From: Pyxidicoccus trucidator
GTDB lineage: Bacteria > Myxococcota > Myxococcia > Myxococcales > Myxococcaceae
Length of the DNA: 64,000 bases
Reading direction: 5' to 3'
Assembly: GCF_010894435.1 (NCBI RefSeq)
Contig: NZ_JAAIXZ010000002.1
Location: forward strand, 310,001-374,000
In this document: one piece after another, positions 48,313-57,017 of the stretch
Layout: every line of letters starts with the position of its first letter
Numbering within the stretch: the first letter of the stretch is position 1
The notes under the pieces: model-generated
Told to the model about the DNA's origin: nothing
Database searches by the model: none
What the model saw: the letters and a program-made list of their open reading frames with translations, nothing else
Made by a program: the position numbers and the translations under genes

Positions 48313-49071
48313 ATGTCCGCGCGGCGATTGACCCGTCGAAACCTCCTGCTCGGCACCGCCGCGCTCGCTCCGTTGCTGTCCCGACGGGCGGACGCGTTCG
48401 GTGAGAAGAGCCGCTTCATCCCCGCTGTGGTCCGGCACGGAGGTCGCTGGGACGCGCGAGTGTCCGGGCTGCGCCGCATCGCCTGGGAGCTGCAGCGCCG
48501 CACCTCCGTGGAGGTGGTGCCGGACGCGCGCCCCTTCCTGCTCAGCTCGCCGGAGCTCTTCGAGTACCCCTTCCTCTACATGGGCAGCGATGGGAGCTTC
48601 CCCGCGCTCACCGAGGCGGAGGTCATCAACCTGCGGCGCTACCTCACCTACGGCGGCTTCCTGCTGGCGGACGCCAATGACGGCAGCGACGGGGACGGCT
48701 TCGACGCGTCCTTCCGCCGGGAAATCGCGCGGGTGCTGCCGCAGAACCCGCTGACCGAGGTGCCCTCCACCCACGTGGTGTTCAAGTCCTTCTTCATGCT
48801 GGACGCGGCGCCGGGGCGGCTGCTCAACAAGCCCCAGTTGATGGCGTCCATGCTGGGCAAGCGCGCCGCGGTGCTGTACTCGCAGAACGACCTGGCCGGG
48901 GCCTGGAGCCGCAGCGAGGCCGGCGACTACGAGTTCGACGTGTCCCCCGGCGGCGAGCCCCAGCGCGAGCTGGCCGTTCGCCTGGGCATCAACATCTGCA
49001 TGTATGCCCTCTGCCTCGACTACAAGGATGACGCCGTCCACCTGCAGCTCATCCTCAACAAGCGGCGCTGA
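48313..49071 (+). CDS. DUF4159-domain protein with Tat signal
   Basis: 252 residues. Twin-arginine-type leader (RRLTRRNLLLGTAALAP, residues 4-20). The rest matches the DUF4159 pattern I know from Myxobacteria and Bacteroidetes: PFLLSSPELFEYPFLYMGSDG then RRYLTYGGFLLADANDG, where the acidic loop may bind metal, and a C-terminal GINICMYAL. Members occur with VWA and MoxR genes. Exported and folded before export, if Tat is used. Confidence 0.85.
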   Translation: MSARRLTRRNLLLGTAALAPLLSRRADAFGEKSRFIPAVVRHGGRWDARVSGLRRIAWELQRRTSVEVVPDARPFLLSSPELFEYPFLYMGSDGSFPALTEAEVINLRRYLTYGGFLLADANDGSDGDGFDASFRREIARVLPQNPLTEVPSTHVVFKSFFMLDAAPGRLLNKPQLMASMLGKRAAVLYSQNDLAGAWSRSEAGDYEFDVSPGGEPQRELAVRLGINICMYALCLDYKDDAVHLQLILNKRR

Positions 49072-49098
49072 AGCACCGGCCTGACGCCGAAAGCCTGG

Positions 49099-51378
49099 AT
49101 GAACTCCCCCACCTTCAACGCCTGGAAGCTCGTCAGCCTCTCCCCGCTGCCGCCGTGGGCGCTGGTGCTGCTCGCCCTCGGACTGGTGCTGGGCGTGGCG
49201 CTGGCCGCCTGGGGCGTGCGCCGCGAGCCCTCGCGCTACCGCCGTGTCCTCCTCTGGGTCCTCCGGGTGGGCGCGGGCGTGGCCGCGCTCTTCTTCCTCC
49301 TGGAGCCCGGCATCCGTCACCTGCAGGTGGCGCGGATGAAGAACCGCGTCGCCGTGCTGGTGGACCGCTCCGCCTCCATGAGCTTCCCCTCCGAGCCCGG
49401 CGGCCCCACGCGCACCGCGCAGGTGGCCTCCTTCCTGGAGAAGGCCGCGCCGCAACTGGCCGCCCTGCAGGACCGCTTCACGGTGGAGCTGTACGGCTTC
49501 GACCCGGAGTTGGCGCCGGTGACGGCCGCGTCGCTGGCGAAGGAGCCGGCGCGCGCGGGCACCACGGACCTGCTCGCCGCGGTGCGCTCGGCGGCGGGGG
49601 AGGGGCAGGGCGCCCGCAAGCTGTCGGGCATGCTGCTGTTCAGCGACGGCGCGGACAACACCGAGCTGAAGTCGGGCGTGGTGGGTCGGGCGCGCGCGGC
49701 GCTGGCGGACCTGAATGTGCCCGTCTCCACCTTCACCGTGGGCCAGGAGTCGCTGAAGGACCTGGCGGTGGAGGGGCTGAAGGTCGACGACTTCGCCTTC
49801 GTGCGCAACTCGCTCACCGTGGAGGTGGAGATTCACGGCCGCGGCTTCGGCGGGCGTGAGATTCCGGTGGTGCTCAGCCAGGAAGGCAAGACGGTGGCGA
49901 GCAAGACGGTGCGCCTGGAGTCCTCGGACGACGTGAAGCCGGTGGCCTTCACCTTCACGCCGGACCAGACGGGGCGCTTCGTCTACACGGTGACGGTGCC
50001 CACCTTCCCGGACGAGGCGGTGGCGGACAACAACACCCGCTCCTTCACGCTGAAGGTGATTCGGGACCGCGTGCGCGTGCTGCTGGTGGTGGGCCGGCCC
50101 TCGTGGGACGAGCGCTACCTGCGCGGGCTGCTGCGCCAGGACGCCAACGTGGACCTGGTGTCGTTCTACATCCTGCGCACGCTGTCGGACGACCCGGGCG
50201 TGGTGAACGAGCGCGAGCTGTCGCTCATCCCGTTCCCCATGGAGGAGATTTTCGACACGAAGCTGGACACCTTCGACGTCGTCATCTTCCAGAACTTCGG
50301 CCACGCGGACCCGTCGCTGTCCATCGCCGAGTACGAGCGCAACCTGGAGCGCTACATCCACAACGGCGGCGCCTTCGTGATGATTGGTGGCGACAGCGTG
50401 CTGGGCGAGGGCCGGGCGATGATGCCCACGCTGATGGAGGCGCTGCCCGTCGCCGCCGCCGGCCCCGCCAACCCGGAGCCCTTCACGGCCCGACTGACGC
50501 CGGAGGGCATGCGCCACCCGATAACGGCCATTGGCACGGGCGCGGCGAGCACGGAGTCCGCGTGGGCGGAGCTGCCGCCCATTCCGGGCGCCAACCTGAC
50601 GACGGCGCGTCCCGGGGCCACGGTGCTGCTGGACCACCCGCACCTGACGGCGAACGGAAGGAATGCACCGCTGGTGGCGGTGTGGGACTACGGCCGGGGC
50701 CGCTCGCTGGTGATGGCCACGGATGCGTCCTGGTACTGGGCCTTCGCGGCGCACCGGGATGGCTCGCCCAGCCGCGCGTATGACCGCTTCTGGGGCAATG
50801 CGCTGCGGTGGCTGGTGAGGGACCCGGACCTGACGACGCTGAAGGTGACGGCGGACCCGCCGTCGGTGGAGCCGGGGCGGCCCGTGGGCGTGGTGGTGCA
50901 GGCGCGGATGGCGGACTACCAGCCGGCGCAGGACGCGCAGGTGCGGGTGGAGCTGTTCTCCGTGGCGACGCAGAAGCCGATAGCGGTGCAGACGGGCACC
51001 GCGGGAGCGGATGGCGTGGTGCGACTGGAGTTCGCGCCGCCCGCGCCCGGCCCGTACAAGCTGCTGGCCTCGGCGAAGAAGGGCGAGACGGACCTGGGCG
51101 CGGGCGAGGACGCGGTGGCGGTGCGCGCCGTGGGGCCGGAGCTTTCGGACGCCTCGGTGCGCACGGAGCTGATGGAGGACATCGCCAAGGTGACGGGCGG
51201 CAAGGCGTACAAGCTGCCCCAGGGCGGGCTGCCGGATGTGCCGCTGCTGGACCCTCCGGTGGTGGAGGTGGGCCGCGCCAAGGACCAGCCGCTGTGGGAC
51301 CGCTGGTACTACCTGGTGGCGCTCATCGCGCTGCTGGGCGCGGAGTGGTTCGCACGGCGCCGCTTCGGCTACGTGTGA
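49099..51378 (+). CDS. VWA-domain membrane protein with GATase1-like domain
   Basis: 759 residues. Two N-terminal helices (about 19-38 and 51-69), a VWA-like domain beginning at DRSASM (MIDAS motif DxSxS, about 89-93) and including LLFSDGADNT. Then beta-sandwich segments, and a glutamine-amidotransferase-fold region (VRVLLVVGRPSWDERYL ... VIFQNFG ... GGAFVMIGGDS, about 315-450). A C-terminal transmembrane helix ends the chain (RWYYLVALIALLGAEWF). Layout matches the large protein found with DUF4159/MoxR/DUF58 modules. It begins 27 bases after the DUF4159 gene. Confidence 0.85.
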   Translation: MNSPTFNAWKLVSLSPLPPWALVLLALGLVLGVALAAWGVRREPSRYRRVLLWVLRVGAGVAALFFLLEPGIRHLQVARMKNRVAVLVDRSASMSFPSEPGGPTRTAQVASFLEKAAPQLAALQDRFTVELYGFDPELAPVTAASLAKEPARAGTTDLLAAVRSAAGEGQGARKLSGMLLFSDGADNTELKSGVVGRARAALADLNVPVSTFTVGQESLKDLAVEGLKVDDFAFVRNSLTVEVEIHGRGFGGREIPVVLSQEGKTVASKTVRLESSDDVKPVAFTFTPDQTGRFVYTVTVPTFPDEAVADNNTRSFTLKVIRDRVRVLLVVGRPSWDERYLRGLLRQDANVDLVSFYILRTLSDDPGVVNERELSLIPFPMEEIFDTKLDTFDVVIFQNFGHADPSLSIAEYERNLERYIHNGGAFVMIGGDSVLGEGRAMMPTLMEALPVAAAGPANPEPFTARLTPEGMRHPITAIGTGAASTESAWAELPPIPGANLTTARPGATVLLDHPHLTANGRNAPLVAVWDYGRGRSLVMATDASWYWAFAAHRDGSPSRAYDRFWGNALRWLVRDPDLTTLKVTADPPSVEPGRPVGVVVQARMADYQPAQDAQVRVELFSVATQKPIAVQTGTAGADGVVRLEFAPPAPGPYKLLASAKKGETDLGAGEDAVAVRAVGPELSDASVRTELMEDIAKVTGGKAYKLPQGGLPDVPLLDPPVVEVGRAKDQPLWDRWYYLVALIALLGAEWFARRRFGYV

Positions 51379-51472
51379 GCGACAGTGTCCCGGCATCGTG
51401 AAGGCCGGGCGCTGTAGTGGCGGGCCCGGGTGCGGTAGACAGGCGCGACGCCTGTTCTCACCCGGAGCTCCC

Positions 51473-53074
51473 GTGCGATACGCCCTCGCGCTTCTCCTCG
51501 TCGTCCTCTCGTTCACCCCCGCGCTGGCCCAGGTCCCGGAGGCTTCTCCGCAGGCCATCGATGCCGCGATTCAGCGGACGCTGGAGTCCTTCGAGGTGCC
51601 CGGCATCGCCGTCGCCGTCGTGAAGGACGGCAAGGTGGTGTTGGCGAAGGGCTATGGCGTGCGGAAGCAGGGTGAGCGCACGCCGGTGACGCCGGACACG
51701 TTGTTCGGCATCGCCTCCAACACCAAGGCCTTCACCGCGGCGGCGCTGGCCATGCTCGTGGATGAGGGGAAGCTCCAGTGGGATGACCGCGTCATCGACC
51801 ACCTGCCCTCGTTCCAGATGCATGACTCGTACGTCACGCGCGAGCTGACCGTGCGTGACTTGCTGGTGCACCGAAGCGGCCTGGGGCTGGGGGCCGGCGA
51901 CCTGCTCTACTTCCCGCAGTCGACGTTCACCGAGGAGGAGATTGTCACCCGCCTGCGGCGCATCCCTCCGGCGAGCAGCTTCCGCAGCAAGTATGCGTAC
52001 GACAACATCCTCTACCTCGTGGCGGGGAAGGTCATCGAGAAGGCGAGCGGGAAGAGCTGGGGCGCCTTCATGCGCGAGCGCATCTTCACGCCGCTGGGGA
52101 TGCGGACCAGCAACACCAGCGTGACGGCCTTCCGCGCGGGCGCCAACGTGGCCATGCCGCACGCGAAGGCGGATGGAGTGCTGAAGGCCATTGCCCCGGT
52201 GCCCTTCGACAACAACGCGCCGGCGGGTGGCATCAACTCCAGCGTCAATGAGCTGTCGCGGTGGATGCTCGCGCAGCTGGAGCGTGGAGTGGTTCCGGGC
52301 ACGGAGGGGAAGAAGCGTCTCTTCAGCGAGGAGCAGTCGAGGGAGATGTGGTCGGCGCAGACGGTGCTGCCCATCCGCGAGCCGTCGAAGGCGCTCGCCG
52401 CGACGCGCGCGAACTTCTCGGCGTACGGGCTCGGCTGGTCGCTGCGCGACTACCGGGGCTACAAGCTGGTGGGGCACACGGGAGGGCTGCCGGGCTACGT
52501 GTCGCGCGTGGTGCTCGTCCCGGAATTGCGGCTGGGCATCGCCGTGCTGACGAACCAGGAGGAGCGCGGTGGGTACGAGGCCCCCACGTGGACGTTGCTG
52601 GACGCGTACCTGGGGGCTCCGGCCACGGACTGGGTCGCCGCGTTCAAGGCGGATGACGTGGAGCGGGAGGCGAAGGCGCAGGCGAAGGTGGCGGCGGCGA
52701 ACTCGGGACGGAATGCGCAGTCGAAGCCGTCGCTGCCCATGGACGCCTACGTGGGGAAGTACCGGGACGCCTGGTACGGCGACGTGGCCATCTCGAAGGA
52801 AGGGGAGAAGTGGGTCCTCCGCTTCAGCCGCACGCCCGCGCTCACTGGAACGCTGGAGCATTGGCAGTACGACACCTTCGTGGCGAAGTGGAAGGACCGC
52901 ACGCTGAACGCGGATGCGTACGTGTCATTCTCCCTGAAGCCGGATGGCTCCATCGGTGAGATGCGGATGCAGCCCGTGTCTCCGCTCACCGACTTCAGCT
53001 ACGACTTCCAGGACCTGCTCTTCACGCCCGTGAAGGAGGATGCCGCCGGGGCTGTCGCACGTCCCGTGCACTGA
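51473..53074 (+). CDS. Beta-lactamase-fold serine hydrolase (class C/esterase type) with DUF3471
   Basis: 533 residues from a GTG at 51473 with CCGGAG upstream. Signal peptide to about 20 (TPALAQ). Catalytic SxxK is SNTK (Ser82, Lys85), the YxN motif is YDN near 183 and the third motif is HTG near 344. Such proteins are peptidases or esterases more often than resistance enzymes. C-terminal ~100 residues (from AYVGKYRDAWYGD) form a DUF3471-type lipocalin-like domain. Periplasmic. Confidence 0.88.
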   Translation: MRYALALLLVVLSFTPALAQVPEASPQAIDAAIQRTLESFEVPGIAVAVVKDGKVVLAKGYGVRKQGERTPVTPDTLFGIASNTKAFTAAALAMLVDEGKLQWDDRVIDHLPSFQMHDSYVTRELTVRDLLVHRSGLGLGAGDLLYFPQSTFTEEEIVTRLRRIPPASSFRSKYAYDNILYLVAGKVIEKASGKSWGAFMRERIFTPLGMRTSNTSVTAFRAGANVAMPHAKADGVLKAIAPVPFDNNAPAGGINSSVNELSRWMLAQLERGVVPGTEGKKRLFSEEQSREMWSAQTVLPIREPSKALAATRANFSAYGLGWSLRDYRGYKLVGHTGGLPGYVSRVVLVPELRLGIAVLTNQEERGGYEAPTWTLLDAYLGAPATDWVAAFKADDVEREAKAQAKVAAANSGRNAQSKPSLPMDAYVGKYRDAWYGDVAISKEGEKWVLRFSRTPALTGTLEHWQYDTFVAKWKDRTLNADAYVSFSLKPDGSIGEMRMQPVSPLTDFSYDFQDLLFTPVKEDAAGAVARPVH

Positions 53075-53160
53075 AGCAGGCCGCTCGACCGGCACTTGCC
53101 GCGCATCCGCCAGCCGGGCGCGCCGGACTTCCGTGAAGGCTGGATTCGTGAGGCCGTGAC

Positions 53161-54246
53161 ATGCCCCAGTTCGAGGCAGAAATAATCGCACGGGAACTGC
53201 TGGCCCTCCTGGAGCGACACTTCGCCAGCCCTTCAGTTCCCGTGCGGCTCGTGCTGGAGGGGGCCGGTGTTCACTGGCACGTCGAGGTGCGGGCCGAGGT
53301 GCGGGCCTGTCGGGTGAGTGCCTTCCGCTACTACAGGCAGGAGGGGACTGAGTATTGCCTCACGCTCCGCGAAGGCTCGCAGAAGAGCGCGAATGGGCGA
53401 ACCTGGTCGCTCGAAGAGGCTCTTCGCGTGCTCCAGGACTGGCTCGTGGAAGCAGTGCCGCTCCAGGACCTGTACGCCCGCTTTCCCTTCCTCGACCGGA
53501 AGAAGCGGGAGCTTGAGGCGCTGCGCCGGAAAGTGGATGCGGTGCTGGAACGCCTGGGCTCCCCCCGGCGGTGCCTTCTCCGTGAGCCACTCGGGGATTT
53601 CTATACGTTGACGGTGAACGGGGAGGATCGCGCCTGCGAGCTCGATGCGCTTCATGGGGGCTCCGAGGCTCGCTGCACGTTTCTCCACCTGGGGACACGC
53701 CTGGCCGAAGGCAAGGCTTCGGACGTGGACGGCCTCTCCACTGCCATCTCAGGGTGGTTGGACTCAGGTGTCCGCGTCGAGCCACTGCAGCGCGAGTTCC
53801 CGTTCATCCGCATCGAGCCCCACGCCCCCGCTTACGAGGCGGGGCGGTACGCGGAGTGGCGCTGGGACGATGCCATCGCGCGGGCGAGAGAGAGTCAGGG
53901 CGTGAAGGGCTGGGCGCCCCTGGTCCCTCTTCTTCCCCTGCTGGAGCGCATGGCGAGCCGGCCCATCTTCCGGCGCTTCTTCTTCTTCACGAGCCACGAC
54001 ACGCTCTGCTTCTCTCGTTGCCCGCGTCACCCGTTCTCGACCGAGGGGCTGCCCTACATCTCTCCGCGCTTCAAGGGAGGGCCCATGGCCGACCTGACCG
54101 AGGCGCGGTACTCGGCGCACTGCGGTGAGAGGACGCTCGAAGGGGGGCCTGAGGAAATCTGCCAGTTCGTCGAGGGAATCCTGGCCACCGAAGGGGACAC
54201 CACCTTCTACGGCAGCACGAGAGACGCAGTGGACGAGGACGACTGA
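53161..54246 (+). CDS. Hypothetical protein, no recognised domain
   Basis: 361 residues, no signal or membrane segment. Mixed alpha/beta with charged C-terminus ending DEDD. An internal near-duplication is suggested by FPFLDRKKRELEAL (about 109-122) versus FPFIRIEPH (about 217-225), each after a W-rich or LEPLQ/VPLQ lead (VPLQDLYARFPF, VEPLQREFPF). Third-position GC is lower than in neighbours, so recent acquisition is possible. Composition and isolation are reminiscent of polymorphic-toxin immunity proteins, but this is a guess. Confidence 0.7.
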   Translation: MPQFEAEIIARELLALLERHFASPSVPVRLVLEGAGVHWHVEVRAEVRACRVSAFRYYRQEGTEYCLTLREGSQKSANGRTWSLEEALRVLQDWLVEAVPLQDLYARFPFLDRKKRELEALRRKVDAVLERLGSPRRCLLREPLGDFYTLTVNGEDRACELDALHGGSEARCTFLHLGTRLAEGKASDVDGLSTAISGWLDSGVRVEPLQREFPFIRIEPHAPAYEAGRYAEWRWDDAIARARESQGVKGWAPLVPLLPLLERMASRPIFRRFFFFTSHDTLCFSRCPRHPFSTEGLPYISPRFKGGPMADLTEARYSAHCGERTLEGGPEEICQFVEGILATEGDTTFYGSTRDAVDEDD

Positions 54247-54343
54247 TTCAAGCCCCTTCTTTCCTGGCCAGCTGGGGCGGCAGCCATGCGGAATGAGCGT
54301 TCCTTCCGCTCCCGCCTGCTCCCGGGCGCCCCCATCCAGCGGA

Positions 54344-54371
54344 GTGCCTCTCTCCAGCATGAGAGAGGCAC
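54344..54371. terminator. Bidirectional terminator hairpin
   Basis: GTGCCTCTCTC, loop CAGCAT, GAGAGAGGCAC, a perfect 11-base stem between two convergent genes. Confidence 0.65.
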
Positions 54372-54383
54372 CCGCTACACCCG

Positions 54384-55031
54384 CTACGGCTGGGACTTCT
54401 CCACCACGCCGCACGCGATGCGGCCACCGGCGTCGCCGGTCGGGTCGGTGTGGTAGTCGTCCTCCTTGGTGTGCACCATCACCGAGGAGCCGTCCTTGTC
54501 GAACATCGACTTCACGGTGAGGCCCTGCTGGGCGAAGGTGTCGAACTGCACGCGGCCGTCCTGGCCGACGTAGAGGTTGGGCAGGTCACCATGGTGCCGG
54601 CCCTTCGGGGCCAGGATGCCGTGGGCCTTCTTCGCGGGGTTGAAGTGGCCGCCCGCCGTCTTGAAGTCCGGGGCCTCGCACTTGCCCGTCTCGTGGATGT
54701 GGAAGGCGTGCTGGCCCGGCGGCAGGTTGCTCAGGGTGCCCTTCACCAGCACGCCCTGGGCCGTCTGCTCGAAGGTGATTTCGCCCACGTCCTTGCCCTG
54801 GGCGTCCTTCACCATGGCCTTGGCCGATTCTCCCTTCTTGGGAGCCGCCTTCTTCGGGGGCGCCTCAGCCGCCGGAGTGGCGGTGGCGGGCGGCGTGCCC
54901 TGGGCGGGCGCACCCTCGGCCTTCGCGCCCTTCCCCTTGTCCTGCGCCTGGGGCGCGGCCTGCGGGGCCTGGGCCAGCGCGGGCGCGGCGGAGAGGAGGG
55001 TAGCGGCGGTCAGCAGGGCTCGAATCTTCAT
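54384..55031 (-). CDS. sodC: Periplasmic Cu/Zn superoxide dismutase
   Basis: 215 residues. Signal peptide to about 20 (APALAQ), then a ~50-residue Ala/Pro/Lys/Gln linker before the SOD domain (about 70-212). Copper ligands are HIH (His111, His113), His129 and His187. Zinc ligands are in GGHFNP/HHGDLPN (His129, His137 or 146/147, Asp149). Disulfide Cys118-Cys207 and catalytic Arg204 (GGRIACG) are present. Dismutes periplasmic superoxide. Confidence 0.93.
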   Translation of the reverse strand: MKIRALLTAATLLSAAPALAQAPQAAPQAQDKGKGAKAEGAPAQGTPPATATPAAEAPPKKAAPKKGESAKAMVKDAQGKDVGEITFEQTAQGVLVKGTLSNLPPGQHAFHIHETGKCEAPDFKTAGGHFNPAKKAHGILAPKGRHHGDLPNLYVGQDGRVQFDTFAQQGLTVKSMFDKDGSSVMVHTKEDDYHTDPTGDAGGRIACGVVEKSQP

Positions 55032-55143
55032 AGGTGGGTCTTCTCCTGGGTAGGTCGCTGCGGAGCAAACGCGGACACTAGCGACTGCGCGCGCCTCTCG
55101 CCGGGAAACCGTGCGGGCACTCTCGCGAAGCGACGTGGAGCGT

Positions 55144-56712
55144 TCACTGCTTTGCGAGAGGCACTGGCACCACGCGTGAAGCGCCGAAGGCCGGCGCCCA
55201 GATGTCCTGCACCTCGGGCCCGTTGAGGAACGCCACGAGGGCCCGGAAGGCGGGCAGGGGACCGCCCAGCGTCTCCGCCCAGGCCTGGCCCCGGGGCGAC
55301 AGGTTGGGCACCAGTGGCCCCAGCTCCGACAATGTCGACGCGGAGCGCGTGACGCCCAGGCCCTCGTCCCGCAGGCGCTGGGGCACGTACAGCGGCGCGA
55401 AGCGGGCGTGCCGGTGGTCGTGCACGCAGCCCTCCTCCTCCAGCAGCGCGGCGGACAGCGGCAGTTCCCGCACGTTGAAGAGGAGCTTCACCGCGCCCAG
55501 GTGCGGGTCATACGGCCCGCGCAGCCGGTGGTCACCCCGGGGGACGAGGCGCCGGTCGAGGTAGCAGTACGCGCGGGCCTCGGGTGGCACCGTGCCCCGG
55601 TGGCGTGCGCCTCCGTAGCGGAAGAAGGGGCGCACGTGGCTCGCGTCCACCTCCAGCGGCGGGCCCGCCTTCAGCTCGCGCAGCTTGGGGAGCAGGGCCT
55701 CCGGCAGTCCGTGCTCGCGCGCGAAGTCAGGCAGCGCTTCCTCGCGAGTCAGGGCGAAGGCCCGCACGCGGGCCAGCAGCCGCTCCGGGTCTGCGTCCAC
55801 CAGCAACTCGTCGAAGCGCGTCTTCACCCCGGGCAGGCTCACCGGGACGAGCGTGGTGAGCGGCTCGCCCTCCGCCCGCCAGCGCGCGTCCAGCTCCGTG
55901 GCCTCCTGGGACGTGGGGGCGAGGCGCCACTCGGGGGCCTCGGGTGTGAAGACCTGCCAGTCTCCGCGACGCTCGAAGCGGGGCGCGACGCGCGGGCCCG
56001 GCAGCGAGGACCACACGGTGATGCAGGTGCGGACCTGCGCTCCCTTGAAGGCGCCGGGGCCCAGGTCCGCCACCTCGCGTAGGGACAGGGTGCCCAGCAG
56101 CGCCTCGCGCAGCGGGGCGTAGAGGAAGGCGTCCAGCAGCGTCGACGGAGTGATGAAGGCGAGCACCCCCGGGCGCGACACCAGCCGGTGCGCGGCCACC
56201 AGGAGGAAGAAGGCGAAGTCATCCCGCAGGCTGGTGCCCGGGGGCAGGGCCAGCGGCAGCAGCGCGCGCAGCCGGGCGTAGGTGGACGCGTCCTTCAGCA
56301 CCGACGAAGTGCCGTTGTAGGGCGGATTGCCCACCCACAGCTCGCGGTGCTCCGGCGGCGTGGCGGCGAGCAGCGGCTCCAGTCCTCCGCGCAGCGAGTC
56401 CCCCACGCGTACGTCCGCGCCGGGCACGCGGGCCTGGCAGACGCGCGCCACCTCCGGGTCCAGCTCCAGGCCGCACAGCCGCGCATCGGGCCGCAGCCGC
56501 GCAGCCGCCGCGAGGAAGGCGCCTGCGCCACAGGCGGGGTCCACCACGGTGAGCGGGCCTTCGCCCAGGTGCGTCAGCGCGAGTGCCAGCGTGCGCTCCA
56601 CCAGCGGCGCGGGCGTGAAGAAGGCACCCACCGCTTTGCGGTCCAGCCCGGGGAACTGACGGACGAGCTTCTCCTCATCCACCTGCAACGGGCTGTTGGC
56701 GACGCGTCGCAT
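55144..56712 (-). CDS. Orphan N6-adenine DNA methyltransferase (Eco57I/type IIG-like)
   Basis: 522 residues from the ATG at 56712. Motif X region GAFFTPAPLVERTLAL, motif I DPACGAGAFL (about 58-67), motif IV NPPY (about 130), then a target-recognition-like C-terminal half. No restriction endonuclease domain, specificity subunit, or partner endonuclease is adjacent, so it is an orphan enzyme or a BREX/regulatory-type methylase. Recognition sequence unknown. Confidence 0.88.
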   Translation of the reverse strand: MRRVANSPLQVDEEKLVRQFPGLDRKAVGAFFTPAPLVERTLALALTHLGEGPLTVVDPACGAGAFLAAAARLRPDARLCGLELDPEVARVCQARVPGADVRVGDSLRGGLEPLLAATPPEHRELWVGNPPYNGTSSVLKDASTYARLRALLPLALPPGTSLRDDFAFFLLVAAHRLVSRPGVLAFITPSTLLDAFLYAPLREALLGTLSLREVADLGPGAFKGAQVRTCITVWSSLPGPRVAPRFERRGDWQVFTPEAPEWRLAPTSQEATELDARWRAEGEPLTTLVPVSLPGVKTRFDELLVDADPERLLARVRAFALTREEALPDFAREHGLPEALLPKLRELKAGPPLEVDASHVRPFFRYGGARHRGTVPPEARAYCYLDRRLVPRGDHRLRGPYDPHLGAVKLLFNVRELPLSAALLEEEGCVHDHRHARFAPLYVPQRLRDEGLGVTRSASTLSELGPLVPNLSPRGQAWAETLGGPLPAFRALVAFLNGPEVQDIWAPAFGASRVVPVPLAKQ

Positions 56713-57017
56713 CAGGTCCCCCCATCCTGGCCACCACCCTGCCGCGCGGAGGCCCACCCGCACAAATGCGCGGAAGGGAAAGACGTTGCTGTGATTTCAA
56801 CGCCCGCCCACCTGCCCTGGAGTCTGAGGCCAACGCCGTCCTGCATACAAAGGCGGCCCTCCGCGCGAGGTGCCGGCGAGCTCCCCGGTTGACTCGGGCC
56901 CCGATGAGGCCGTTACCGACCCACGACGGAAGGGTGACCGCAAGTCGGATGGCGCTACCCGTCCCGTGCTGTCGGGTCATGGCCGGAGTGGCCCTGGGGT
57001 CCGACCTTGCGCCGACC
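56713..57017. other. 305-base intergenic region, divergent promoters
   Basis: Lies between the divergent methyltransferase and deacetylase genes. A possible TTGACT (56889-56894) with a downstream GTTACC about 17 bases away could be a weak promoter for the deacetylase. No small gene with a convincing ribosome site was found. Confidence 0.35.

Noticed and set aside
51473..53074. Antibiotic-resistance beta-lactamase
   Set aside because: The SxxK/YxN fold is shared by esterases and peptidases; DUF3471 tail and chromosomal context favour a housekeeping hydrolase.
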